DNA of 64,000 bases from Candidatus Mailhella excrementigallinarum (GTDB taxonomy: Bacteria > Desulfobacterota > Desulfovibrionia > Desulfovibrionales > Desulfovibrionaceae), in assembly GCA_944324075.1 (NCBI GenBank), contig CALUUZ010000015.1:1-64000 (forward strand). The letters are read 5' to 3'. Made by a program: the position numbers and the translations under genes. Positions 16,363 through 24,566 of the stretch are shown here, piece after piece. Under the pieces are notes generated by a model. It searched no databases. It saw only the letters and a program-made list of their open reading frames with translations, and was not told where the DNA came from. Position 1 is the first letter of the stretch; each line of letters begins with the position of its first letter.

Positions 16363-18279
16363 ATGGCAGACACCACTCCGGATCAGGGCGTTCCCTTCGC
16401 CGCTCTCGCTTCCAAACTTGAACTGATATGTTCCAGGGCCAACTGGCTGGCCTATATCGCCGTGGCCGCCATGCCCGTGCTGATCTGCGCGGACGTGGTG
16501 GGCCGTCTGCTTCATACCGGCGTGCCCGGCGCGCTTGAACTGCAGGAAAACCTGCTGGTGCTGACCACCTACGGGCTGATCGCCTGGCTGCAGTCGCGCG
16601 ATCAGCACATGAGCATCGACTTCGTGTACAAGCGGTTCAGCGGCGGGATGAAAAGCTGGGCCGACGTGTTCGTCTCCGGCATGACGTTCATCATTCTGGC
16701 CGTGCTTTCCTGGGAGTCCCTCCAGACCTTCCTCACCAAGATGGGCACGCTGTCCATGGAGCTGTACCTCCCGCTGGAAATTTACTACTGGATGCCCGTG
16801 TTCGGTCTGACCCTGACCCTGCTCGTGGTGGCGCTCCAGGTTGTTCGCCATATCGTCGCCGCATTCCGGGACGGCCATCCGCTGAGCGTGGCGCTTGCCC
16901 TTGCCGCCGCCGCGCTGCTTGTCTACATGCCGTTCTGGTACCGCGAGTCGGACTACGAGGTTTCCAACCTGGTGCTGGGCCTTATTGCCTTTGCGCTGCT
17001 GTTCTTCTTCCTGTTCATGAAGATGCCCATCGGCTGGACCATGTGCACCATCGGCGCGCTGGGCTGCATCGCCATTTACCGTTCGGTCAACGCCGCGCTG
17101 GCCGTGGTGGGTTCCACCCCGTACAGCGCCACGGCGTCGTACAACCTGGTGGCTCTGCCCCTGTTCGTCCTGATGGGGTGCATGATCCTGTATTCCGGCA
17201 TTTCCGTGGATCTGTTCAACTCGGCCAACAAGTGGATCGGCCATCTGCCCGGCGGCATGGGCATGGCCGGCGTGGCCGGCTGCACCGGCTTCGCCGCCGT
17301 GTGCGGCGACTCGCTGTCCACCGCCGTGACCATGGGGTCCGTTTCCCTGCCGGAAATGCAGCGCCTGAGGTATGATCCAGCCCTCTCCACAGGGTCGCTG
17401 GCGGCCGGAGGCACGCTGGGCATTCTCATTCCCCCGAGTTCGGGCTTCATCATCTACGGCATCGTCACGGAAGTCTCCATCGGGCGTCTGTTCATGGCCG
17501 GCCTGATTCCCGGCCTGATGCTGGCAGGCATGTTCATGCTGTATATCTATATCATGGCTGTCCGGCATCCGGAAATGGCCCCGCGCGGCCCGAAATACAC
17601 CCTGGCCGAAAAGGTGCGCTCGTCCACCGGGCTGCTGCCCATTCTGGCTCTGTTCGTACTGGTGCTGGGCAGCATTGTGGTGGGCATCTGCAGCCCCACG
17701 GAAGGCGGCGCCGTAGGCGTGGCCGGAGCCTTCCTCTACGCGCTGGCGCGGCGCAAGCTGAACCGGCGGAACCTGCTGGCCTCGCTGGAGGAAACCGCCA
17801 TCCTGACCTCCCGCATCATGTGCATCATGATGGGCGTGGGCGTGCTGGGCTTCTTCTTCGCGCAGTCCCGCCTGCCCTTCCTGCTGGCGGACTTCATCCA
17901 GTCCCTGGAATTCAACAGGTACGTCATTTTCGCGATCATCGTCGTCATCTACATTATTCTCGGCTGCATGATGAACGTGATTCCCATGCTCATGCTGACC
18001 ATTCCTTCCCTTTTCCCCACCATTCTGGCCATGGGCTTCGACCCGGTGTGGTTCGGCGTGGTGTCGGTCATGATCATGGAAATGGGCCAGATTACCCCGC
18101 CGGTGGGCGTGGTGGTGTTCGCCCTGTCCGGGGTGACCAAGGATATTCCCATGGAAACCATATTCAAGGGAATCGTGCCCTTTGTGGGGCTGATGGTTCT
18201 CGGTGTGATCATCGTGACTGTCTTCCCGCAGCTCGCAACCTGGCTGCCGTATACCCTGATGGGGCCTGAACTGATGTAA
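16363..18279 (+). CDS. Fused TRAP permease DctQ-DctM
   Basis: The 638-residue membrane protein joins a small DctQ-like domain (about residues 15-190, four helices, with LLHTGVPGALELQENLLV) to a DctM domain (about 215-638, with GMGMAGVAGC, GGTLGILIPPSSGFIIYG and QITPPVGVVVF). ATG 16363 follows GAGG 5 nt upstream; the longer frame from 16270 is Arg/Pro-rich and is rejected. With DctP it forms a Na+- or H+-coupled importer. No separate dctQ exists in the operon. Confidence 0.9.
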   Translation: MADTTPDQGVPFAALASKLELICSRANWLAYIAVAAMPVLICADVVGRLLHTGVPGALELQENLLVLTTYGLIAWLQSRDQHMSIDFVYKRFSGGMKSWADVFVSGMTFIILAVLSWESLQTFLTKMGTLSMELYLPLEIYYWMPVFGLTLTLLVVALQVVRHIVAAFRDGHPLSVALALAAAALLVYMPFWYRESDYEVSNLVLGLIAFALLFFFLFMKMPIGWTMCTIGALGCIAIYRSVNAALAVVGSTPYSATASYNLVALPLFVLMGCMILYSGISVDLFNSANKWIGHLPGGMGMAGVAGCTGFAAVCGDSLSTAVTMGSVSLPEMQRLRYDPALSTGSLAAGGTLGILIPPSSGFIIYGIVTEVSIGRLFMAGLIPGLMLAGMFMLYIYIMAVRHPEMAPRGPKYTLAEKVRSSTGLLPILALFVLVLGSIVVGICSPTEGGAVGVAGAFLYALARRKLNRRNLLASLEETAILTSRIMCIMMGVGVLGFFFAQSRLPFLLADFIQSLEFNRYVIFAIIVVIYIILGCMMNVIPMLMLTIPSLFPTILAMGFDPVWFGVVSVMIMEMGQITPPVGVVVFALSGVTKDIPMETIFKGIVPFVGLMVLGVIIVTVFPQLATWLPYTLMGPELM

Positions 18280-18287
18280 GGGCCGGG

Positions 18288-18316
18288 GGCGGGGAAGTTC
18301 TTCCCCGCCTCTGTTC
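18288..18316 (+). terminator. Terminator after dctQM
   Basis: GGCGGGGAA and TTCCCCGCC pair perfectly with a 4-nt loop, followed by a T-rich TCTGTTCTG tail. Confidence 0.65.
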
Positions 18317-18329
18317 TGTTGCAAGTTGT

Positions 18330-18512
18330 GTCAATAACGCCGGAGGCGGCAGCATTCGTTGCCGAAAGGGCAGCATGTATCCGCGGCCGGCCCGCTTGCT
18401 CCGGGTGAAGCTGCGCTTCACCCGGAGCAAAACGCTCTATCATGCGGCGGGGGAGTCGCTCCATACGCCGCTCCCGCGGCGGGCCTCCGCGGTCAGGGTT
18501 GTTCCCGGCAGC
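18330..18512 (+). repeat. Repeat family C, short copy
   Basis: GGCAGCATTCGTTGCCG, GGCAGCATGTATCCGCGG, CGGGTGAAGCTGCGCTTCACCCG (a long hairpin), CGCTCCATACGCCGC and the GCCTCCGCGGTCAGG end module occur in the same order as in the long copies. Confidence 0.68.
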
Positions 18513-18543
18513 AGTCTGCAGCGCGCCCCCCGTCTTTCGGCTC

Positions 18544-18572
18544 TTGACCATGGTAATGGTTAGAATTATATA
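18544..18572 (+). promoter_or_regulatory. Sigma-70 promoter of the cytoplasmic arylsulfotransferase gene
   Basis: TTGACC (18544-18549) and TATATA (18567-18572) are 17 bp apart in an AT-rich patch directly after a family C repeat, 40 bp before the start codon. Confidence 0.65.
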
Positions 18573-18611
18573 TATTCAATATCAATCATATCAAATAAAG
18601 GAGCGTCAGTC

Positions 18612-20054
18612 ATGGGTCATCCCACAGTCTATCCCACCGGCGTTACGCTGTACAATCCCGAAAAGGCCTGGAGCGGCTATACCATCGTGCCCACCAAGGG
18701 GCAGGGGGCCACGCTCATCGACATGAACGGGCAGGAAGTCCACGTCTGGAAGGACGTGCATGGTTTTCCGAACAAGATTTTCCCCGGCGGCATGCTGATG
18801 GGCAGCCGAGGACTGCGCAACCCGAAGTACGGCCTGCAGGATCAGCTCGACCTCATTCAGGTGGACTGGGACGGCAACGTGGTATGGGAATTCAACAAGG
18901 CCGAGTTCATCGAGGACCCGGGCGAAAAGCCCCAGTGGATGGCCCGCCAGCACCATGACTACCAGCGCGACGGCAACCCCGTCGGATATTATGCGCCCGG
19001 CATGGAGCCCAAAACCGATTCCGGCAACACGCTGGTGCTCTGCCACCGGGAAGTGAAATGCCCCTACATCAGCGACAAGCCCCTGCTGGATGACGTGGTG
19101 TACGAAGTGGACTGGGAAGGGGAAATCGTCTGGGAGTGGCTGTGTTCCGATCATGTTGAGGAATTCGGCTTTTCCGAAGAGGCGCGCAACGCCATGAGCC
19201 GCTGCCCCAACTATCGCGGCGGAACCCTGATTGAAAACGCTCCGGCGCTGGGCGACTGGATGCACATCAACTCCATGTCCAGGCTCGGCCCGAACAGGTG
19301 GTACGACGCCGGTGACGAGCGTTTCCACCCCGACAACATCATCATGGACGGGCGCGAAACCAACATCATCTTCATCATCGACAAGAAAAGCGGCAAGGTG
19401 GTGTGGAAGGTGGGGCCATACTATGACGAAAGTCCCGAACTGAAGAAGCTGGGCTGGATCATCGGTCAGCATCACGCGCACATGATCCCGCGCGGCCTGC
19501 CGGGCGAGGGCAATATTCTGGTGTACGACAACGGCGGCTGGGCCGGTTACGGCGCGCCCAATCCCGCGGCCCCCATGGGAGTGAAGAACGCCACACGCGA
19601 CTGGTCGCGCATTCTCGAGTTCGATCCCACCACGCTCAAGCTGGTGTGGTCCTATACGCCGCATGACGCCGGGTTCGTGGAGCCGCTGGACGCCAACCGC
19701 TTTTACAGCCCCTTCATCAGCTCGGCCCAGCGCCTGCCCAACGGCAACACGCTGATCACCGAAGGCTCCGACGGCCGCCTCCTTGAAGTGACGCCGGAAC
19801 ACGAAATCGTGTGGGAGTTCATCAACCCCCATATGGACAACCGCAACATGAACATGGTGTACCGCGCCTACCGCGTGCCCTATGAATGGGTGCCCCAGGC
19901 CGAGCACGGGCCGGAAGTCGCCATTGCCAGGCCGGACATGAAGAACTTCCGCATGCCCGGAGCCGCGCCGCTGGGCGCGAAGAAGACCGTCAGCGTGCAG
20001 GGAACTACCGGATACCCCGCCGCGGCGGGCGACTGCGTGGGGGCGACGAACTAA
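18612..20054 (+). CDS. Arylsulfate sulfotransferase-like protein without signal peptide
   Basis: This 480-residue beta-propeller protein has repeated blade motifs (GNVVWEF, GEIVWEW, LPNGNTLITEGSDGRLLEV) and His-rich loops (ARQHHDY, WMHINSM, GQHHAHMIP) as in AssT, where histidines carry the sulfate. AssT transfers sulfate between phenolic compounds without PAPS. Its residues 4-19 align with the mature N-terminus of the exported paralogue at 20978-22267, yet this protein starts there directly, with AAGGAG 8 nt before the ATG, so it appears cytoplasmic. It has several cysteines the exported form lacks. Confidence 0.85.
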   Translation: MGHPTVYPTGVTLYNPEKAWSGYTIVPTKGQGATLIDMNGQEVHVWKDVHGFPNKIFPGGMLMGSRGLRNPKYGLQDQLDLIQVDWDGNVVWEFNKAEFIEDPGEKPQWMARQHHDYQRDGNPVGYYAPGMEPKTDSGNTLVLCHREVKCPYISDKPLLDDVVYEVDWEGEIVWEWLCSDHVEEFGFSEEARNAMSRCPNYRGGTLIENAPALGDWMHINSMSRLGPNRWYDAGDERFHPDNIIMDGRETNIIFIIDKKSGKVVWKVGPYYDESPELKKLGWIIGQHHAHMIPRGLPGEGNILVYDNGGWAGYGAPNPAAPMGVKNATRDWSRILEFDPTTLKLVWSYTPHDAGFVEPLDANRFYSPFISSAQRLPNGNTLITEGSDGRLLEVTPEHEIVWEFINPHMDNRNMNMVYRAYRVPYEWVPQAEHGPEVAIARPDMKNFRMPGAAPLGAKKTVSVQGTTGYPAAAGDCVGATN

Positions 20055-20098
20055 GCGAGAATACGCGCGATGCGCCTTCGGACACATGACAAATGAAC

Positions 20099-20132
20099 AA
20101 CGGGCCGGGAATGATCGCATTTCCGGCCCGTT
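20099..20132. terminator. Bidirectional terminator hairpin
   Basis: AACGGGCCGG (20099-20108) pairs with CCGGCCCGTT (20123-20132). It lies between the convergent arylsulfotransferase gene and the small secreted-protein gene. Confidence 0.6.
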
Positions 20133-20164
20133 ACGCATAGAGAGCATTTCAATGACAAAACGCG

Positions 20165-20680
20165 CTAATACCCGATGATGCTGGTGATGCTCCGCGCGAT
20201 ATAATACCAGTTCTCGAAGATATCCTTCCAGTCTTCGGCGTGTCCCTTGACAAAGCTGTTGATGCTGTAAGCAGTGGCAAAGATGAGGACGGGCTTGCCC
20301 TCCCATGTCTTTTCCGCCAGCACGCCCTTGCCCATGGTGTTGGCGTCCTTCATTTCCTTTTCGCTCAGGCTGGCGCGGATGATTTCTCCCGCCAGATCCT
20401 CGCCGGACGGCGAGCCGAAAACAAGAAAGCGTTCGACCCCGGCCAGTTCGCTTCTGTCCCTGATCCGGACGAAGCGTACCCCCGCATCCTCGCAGTAGGC
20501 CTTCATGCCTGTCAGACTGTTGAACACCTGATCGGACGCCACGACATGGGCGGCGCTCGATCCTGCGGAAAGGTTTTCGGCGGCACGGGCCGGAGCGGGG
20601 AGGCACAGAGCCGCGCAGACTGTCGCGCCTGCTGCAAGAAGCAGGGCTCGCCGCGCCATTTTTTTTATCGCATTCATCAT
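20165..20680 (-). CDS. Small exported protein of unknown function in the arylsulfotransferase cluster
   Basis: The 171-residue protein has a signal peptide (basic N-terminus, ALLLAAGATVCAALCLPAPARA, cleavage near residue 31) and a mature alpha/beta domain of about 140 residues with a single Cys, so it is not a DsbL-type thioredoxin although it sits where dsbL could be expected. ATG 20680 has GGAG 5 nt upstream; the frame open to 20971 runs through repeat sequence. The family is not recognised. It follows the exported arylsulfotransferase on the same strand, separated by a family A repeat, and is probably co-expressed with it. Confidence 0.65.
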   Translation of the reverse strand: MMNAIKKMARRALLLAAGATVCAALCLPAPARAAENLSAGSSAAHVVASDQVFNSLTGMKAYCEDAGVRFVRIRDRSELAGVERFLVFGSPSGEDLAGEIIRASLSEKEMKDANTMGKGVLAEKTWEGKPVLIFATAYSINSFVKGHAEDWKDIFENWYYIARSITSIIGY

Positions 20681-20748
20681 AATGTCTCCGTCGTCTCCGG
20701 GCGCAGCATGGTCAGCGCCCGGAGACGTGTTTTTGCAGGCTGTGCATG

Positions 20749-20977
20749 GGAGCATTTTCGCTTTGAAAATGCTCCTCCAAAATGTTCCGGACGTCGAGCG
20801 GAGCGGGACTCGTCTCTGCTCTCCCTGTCCGTAACGCGCTTTGCGCTGAAGGCCGGGGGCGCCGCGACACCGGAGCAGCCGCAATTCACTTGCGGCGTCA
20901 AGCTCCGATGGAGGCGTGAAGGCTGCGGGCCGGGACCCTGTGTTCCGGCCCGCAGCCATGTTCAATGACAAAACGTT
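20749..20977 (-). repeat. Repeat family A, long inverted copy
   Basis: It opens with the hairpin GGAGCATTTTC...GAAAATGCTCC, contains CACCGGAGCAGCCGCAATTC and the paired GGGCCGGGACCC/GGCCCGCAGCC segments, and ends in ATGTTCAATGACAAAACGTTCT. It fills the gap between the exported sulfotransferase and the small secreted protein. Confidence 0.8.
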
Positions 20978-22267
20978 CTACTTCCTGATGGTGGGGGCGA
21001 TGTGGAAGTCCGCGTTATCCGGGGGAATGACCGCGAAAGGTTCGGTCACGCGCCTGACGGCCTTGAGCTGGGGGCAGAAATCCGCCTGATAGATGCGGCT
21101 GCGCTGGCTGTAGGTGGGCATCATGTATTCCCACACGATTTCGCCGCCTTCGGGGTGTTTGAGGTCGCGGGTCACTTCAAAGAGACGTCCGGTATTGTCT
21201 TCGGAAATGAAGGTGTTGCCGTTGGGCAGGCGGGATTCCGACCCCATGGTCTTGCTGAAGAAGTGCATGTTGGAATAGCCCTGGCTTTCATACTGCCATT
21301 CCAGTTCGCCGGTGACGGGGTTGAGCTCGCCCAGCAGGGTCAGGCCCACGCGGTCGCGGGTCTTGGGGAACAGGCCGTTGTCAAAGAAAATGATGTTGCC
21401 CGCGCCGGGCTTGCCCTTTTCCACCATCTGCGGCTCGTGGCAGTGAGCCAGACCGGTCTTGTAGGAGTGGTTCCCGGCCCATACGACCTTGCCGCTGGCC
21501 TTGTCGATGATGTAGAACTCGTCGAGATTGCGCGGATTGATCAGCAGGTTGCCGGGGGCGAAGCGCTTGTCGCCGCCGTCAAACCACTTGTTTTCCGGCA
21601 GTTCCTGAATGCTGTTCATGTGCGTCCAGTCCGAGTTGGGGCAGACCGGAGAAAACTTGTTGAGATCAAGGTGTTCCCAGGTCTTCCATTCCCAGACCGT
21701 TTCGCCCGTTTTCGGGTTCACCTCGCGCAGGATGTCCCCGCGCATGTTCACGCCGCTGCGCTTGAAGGTGCCCCAGGGCAGTTCCACGTCCTTGATCTGC
21801 TTCTGATACTCTTCGGGGATGACCGTGTACGCGGTGTAAAGAATATTGCCGTTCTTCAGCTTGGTGACGTCGTTGTGCCAGTCCAGCCCGTCGGGAACCT
21901 TGTGTTCCCAGAGCTTTTTGCCGTTCCAGTCGTATTCCGCGATATAGGTGGGGTGTTCCTCGGTCAGAGCGGCGGCGGAACTCATGTCCATGACCGTTCC
22001 GGCCAGCAGGAGATTTCCGTTCTCATCCAGCCTGGCGCGCAGATTCTGGTAGTTGGCGGGCACGGCCCAGGAATTGTATTCGTTGCCGTTGCGGTCGATG
22101 ATGCTCACCCTGTCGGGATGCACGGCCATGATGAACACGTCGGGCATGGCCTTTTCCGGCTGAAAGATGGTGGTGCCGGTGGGGTAGACGGTGGGGCGCG
22201 CCCAGGCGGGACCGGCCAGCAGGGCCGCGACGCCGCAGGCCGCGAGAGCGAGTTTCCAGGCGTTCAT
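20978..22267 (-). CDS. Exported arylsulfate sulfotransferase
   Basis: The 429-residue protein starts with a signal peptide (LALAACGVAALLAGPAWA, cleavage about residue 23) and the mature part begins PTVYPTGTTIFQPEKA. Blade motifs (DWNGKKLWEH, GKVVWAG, RLPNGNTFISEDNTGRLFEV) and histidines in LDWHNDV, WTHMNSI and GLAHCHEP fit the AssT fold with its histidine sulfate relay. It should act in the periplasm on phenolic sulfates. AAGGAG precedes the ATG. A sigma-54 type promoter stands 150 bp upstream, and a binding-protein histidine kinase is divergently encoded, which suggests substrate-responsive control. Confidence 0.87.
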   Translation of the reverse strand: MNAWKLALAACGVAALLAGPAWARPTVYPTGTTIFQPEKAMPDVFIMAVHPDRVSIIDRNGNEYNSWAVPANYQNLRARLDENGNLLLAGTVMDMSSAAALTEEHPTYIAEYDWNGKKLWEHKVPDGLDWHNDVTKLKNGNILYTAYTVIPEEYQKQIKDVELPWGTFKRSGVNMRGDILREVNPKTGETVWEWKTWEHLDLNKFSPVCPNSDWTHMNSIQELPENKWFDGGDKRFAPGNLLINPRNLDEFYIIDKASGKVVWAGNHSYKTGLAHCHEPQMVEKGKPGAGNIIFFDNGLFPKTRDRVGLTLLGELNPVTGELEWQYESQGYSNMHFFSKTMGSESRLPNGNTFISEDNTGRLFEVTRDLKHPEGGEIVWEYMMPTYSQRSRIYQADFCPQLKAVRRVTEPFAVIPPDNADFHIAPTIRK

Positions 22268-22416
22268 GCGAAATCTCCTTGTTGAATATTGTGGGATAAA
22301 GACATAAGGCCTCCCGGGAGGAGGCGTTTTCCGCGCCGGAGGCTGCCGCCTCTGTCAGCAGCCCCGAAAATCGGGAGCAGGTCGCGGCTTGGCCGCGCCG
22401 CTCTATCTCTCTGAAA

Positions 22417-22432
22417 AGCAAGATGCGTGCCG
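22417..22432 (-). promoter_or_regulatory. Sigma-54 (-24/-12) promoter of the exported arylsulfotransferase gene
   Basis: On the minus strand this reads CGGCACGCATCTTGCT, matching TGGCACG-N4-TTGCW at all but the first base, with the required 10 nt between GG and GC. It directs transcription toward 22267 and overlaps the ribosome-binding region of the divergent kinase gene. The NtrC-type regulator at 24512-25966 is the obvious activator. Confidence 0.65.
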
Positions 22433-22442
22433 GGAGATGCGA

Positions 22443-24566
22443 ATGGACAGAAAAAGGCATTTCAGCATGTTATATGATATGGGTACGCATATGCCGCGCC
22501 GTATCCTCCGTTATGTGCCGGACATGGCGCGTATGGGGCTTTGCGCGCGTGCCGGTTTCGGCACACGCAGGCGCTTGATCCGTCTGCTTTTCTGTTTCGC
22601 GATGAGTCTTGCCGCCGTGTGCGCCCCGGCCGCCGGAGCGGCGGCCGGGGCGGAGAAGAATGCGCTGCGGGTGGGTGTGCAGGGCGCCCGCCCGCCGCTT
22701 TCCTATACCGGCCGGCACGGCGTGATTTCCGGGCTGGCCGCGGATCTGGCCCGCGCCCTGAATACTGCCATGGGGCGGGAGACCGTGTTCGTGCCGGCTT
22801 CCATTCCGGAGCTGGAAGCAATGCTGGAACAGGGAGAAATCGACTATGCCTGCGGCATTCCCATGCTGGAAGGAGAGAAGGACGGTCTGGCCCTGATTCC
22901 CACCAGCTTCAGCCTGAACAGGCGGATTCTGGTGGCAAACCGGGATATCCATATCACGGCGGAGGAGGATTTCTCCGGGCACAGCATTGTCATTGTGCGC
23001 GCCGACGCTCCCTACGCCCGGACGGTCAGGGCCTTCGGCGGGCGCGTCATCGTGGCGAAGAATACGCCGGAAGCTCTGGAATTGCTGCGGGCCGGAAAGG
23101 CGGATGCTCATGTATCCTCTCTGGGCGAGGTTGCCTCCAGCATCGTGCAGCAACTGCGCATCCCCGATATTTCCCTGATGGGGCTTTCCCTGCGGCGCAC
23201 TCCGGTGGGCATCATGGTGCGCGGAGATGACGCGCCGCTGGCCGTCCGCCTTGCCGGAGAACTGACCCGGATGGAAGAAGCCGGCGGACTGGAGATGCTG
23301 CGGGAAAAATGGCTGGGACGGCCCATCTTCAGGGAGCCTGGCATATGGGAGAGGTACGGCAGGCATATTCTTTACGGCGCATGCGCGGCGCTGGCGCTTC
23401 TGCTGGCCGCGGCGCTGTGGAATGTTTCCCTGCGGCGCAGGGTGGCCGCCGTGACGCACAGCCTGCGGGATTCGGAACAGCGTTATCGCAATCTGACCGA
23501 GGCTTCCCCTGACATGATTCTGCTGGCGGATCGCGAGGGGCTTGTGCGCTTTGCGAATGCCGCCGCCCGGCATGGTCTTGAACTGCCCGGCGCGGGGGAC
23601 ATTCCGGCGGACGTTCTTCTGGAGCGGCTGGATGAAAACGGCAGAAAGGGGCTGCGGGAGCTTGCGGCGGAGGCTCTTTCCGGCCGGGTGGCATGGCGCG
23701 AGCTGTATCTGAGGCTGGAGGGACGCGTCGTCCCTGTGGAGCTTATCGCCGTGCGCGCCATGTCGGAAGGGGAACTGGTCTGCTGCATAGGGCGGGACGT
23801 GAGCCAGCGCCGTGACATGGAGCGCGAGCTCGCGCGTTCGGAGCGTCTTGCCCTGATCGGGCGGCTGGCGGCGGGGGTGGCGCATGAAATCAACAACCCG
23901 CTTGGCATCATTCTGGCCAATGCGGATTATCTGCTGAAACGGAGCGCCTCGCCCCAGCTTGAGGCCATTGTCCGCAATGTGGAGAGAGCTTCGGACATTA
24001 CCCGCCGTCTGCTGCATCTGGCTGTGGACAGGGAGCGGGAGGACGCCCCGCTGGACATGGCCGGGCTTGTCCGGGAATGTCTGGCCTTTCTGCGCCCCCG
24101 GCTGAAAAAGGTGGAGCTGGCGCTGGAACTGCCCGAACGTCTGCCCGCGCGGGGCGACCGCGCGCTTCTGGAGCAGCTTCTGCTGAATCTTCTGCTGAAT
24201 GCGCTGGACAGCATGAAGGATGAAGGCAGACTCCGCATATGGGGCCGTCTTTCAAAAAACGGTGACGGAGGAGGCGTCACTCTTGCCGTGGAGGACAGCG
24301 GCCCCGGCATTCCGCGGGAAAACCTGGAGCGGATATTCGACGTGTTCTTCAGCACCAAGGGTGCCAGGGGCTTCGGGCTGGGACTCTTTGTGGCCCGCAG
24401 CATCGCGGAGCGTCACGGCGGGCTGCTCTGGGCGGAGTCGGAGGAGGGCCGGGGCGCGGTCATGATGCTGGAACTGCCCGCCGGAGGACGCGCGGGGAAT
24501 GCGCGGGAGAGTCAGACGCCCTCTTTCCGGGGCGGAAGCTCCATGCCGTATTCCTCCAGCTTGTGA
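22443..24566 (+). CDS. Histidine kinase with periplasmic solute-binding (PBPb) sensor
   Basis: The 707-residue protein has an export segment (RLIRLLFCFAMSLAAV), a type 3 solute-binding domain (about residues 70-290, beginning LRVGVQGARPPLSY), a membrane helix (about 305-325), a PAS domain, HisKA with His481 in GVAHEINNPLG, and an HATPase with NALDSM, EDSGPGIP and GFGLGLFVA. It should sense a ligand outside the membrane and phosphorylate the NtrC-type partner. ATG 22443 was chosen for the GGGAG 6 nt upstream; other ATGs nearby are possible. The 3' end overlaps the convergent regulator gene by 55 bp. Confidence 0.88.
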   Translation: MDRKRHFSMLYDMGTHMPRRILRYVPDMARMGLCARAGFGTRRRLIRLLFCFAMSLAAVCAPAAGAAAGAEKNALRVGVQGARPPLSYTGRHGVISGLAADLARALNTAMGRETVFVPASIPELEAMLEQGEIDYACGIPMLEGEKDGLALIPTSFSLNRRILVANRDIHITAEEDFSGHSIVIVRADAPYARTVRAFGGRVIVAKNTPEALELLRAGKADAHVSSLGEVASSIVQQLRIPDISLMGLSLRRTPVGIMVRGDDAPLAVRLAGELTRMEEAGGLEMLREKWLGRPIFREPGIWERYGRHILYGACAALALLLAAALWNVSLRRRVAAVTHSLRDSEQRYRNLTEASPDMILLADREGLVRFANAAARHGLELPGAGDIPADVLLERLDENGRKGLRELAAEALSGRVAWRELYLRLEGRVVPVELIAVRAMSEGELVCCIGRDVSQRRDMERELARSERLALIGRLAAGVAHEINNPLGIILANADYLLKRSASPQLEAIVRNVERASDITRRLLHLAVDREREDAPLDMAGLVRECLAFLRPRLKKVELALELPERLPARGDRALLEQLLLNLLLNALDSMKDEGRLRIWGRLSKNGDGGGVTLAVEDSGPGIPRENLERIFDVFFSTKGARGFGLGLFVARSIAERHGGLLWAESEEGRGAVMMLELPAGGRAGNARESQTPSFRGGSSMPYSSSL

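Noticed and set aside
20681..20971. N-terminal extension of the small secreted protein up to 20971
   Set aside because: This part is repeat family A sequence; the Met at 20680 has a ribosome-binding site and starts a normal signal peptide.
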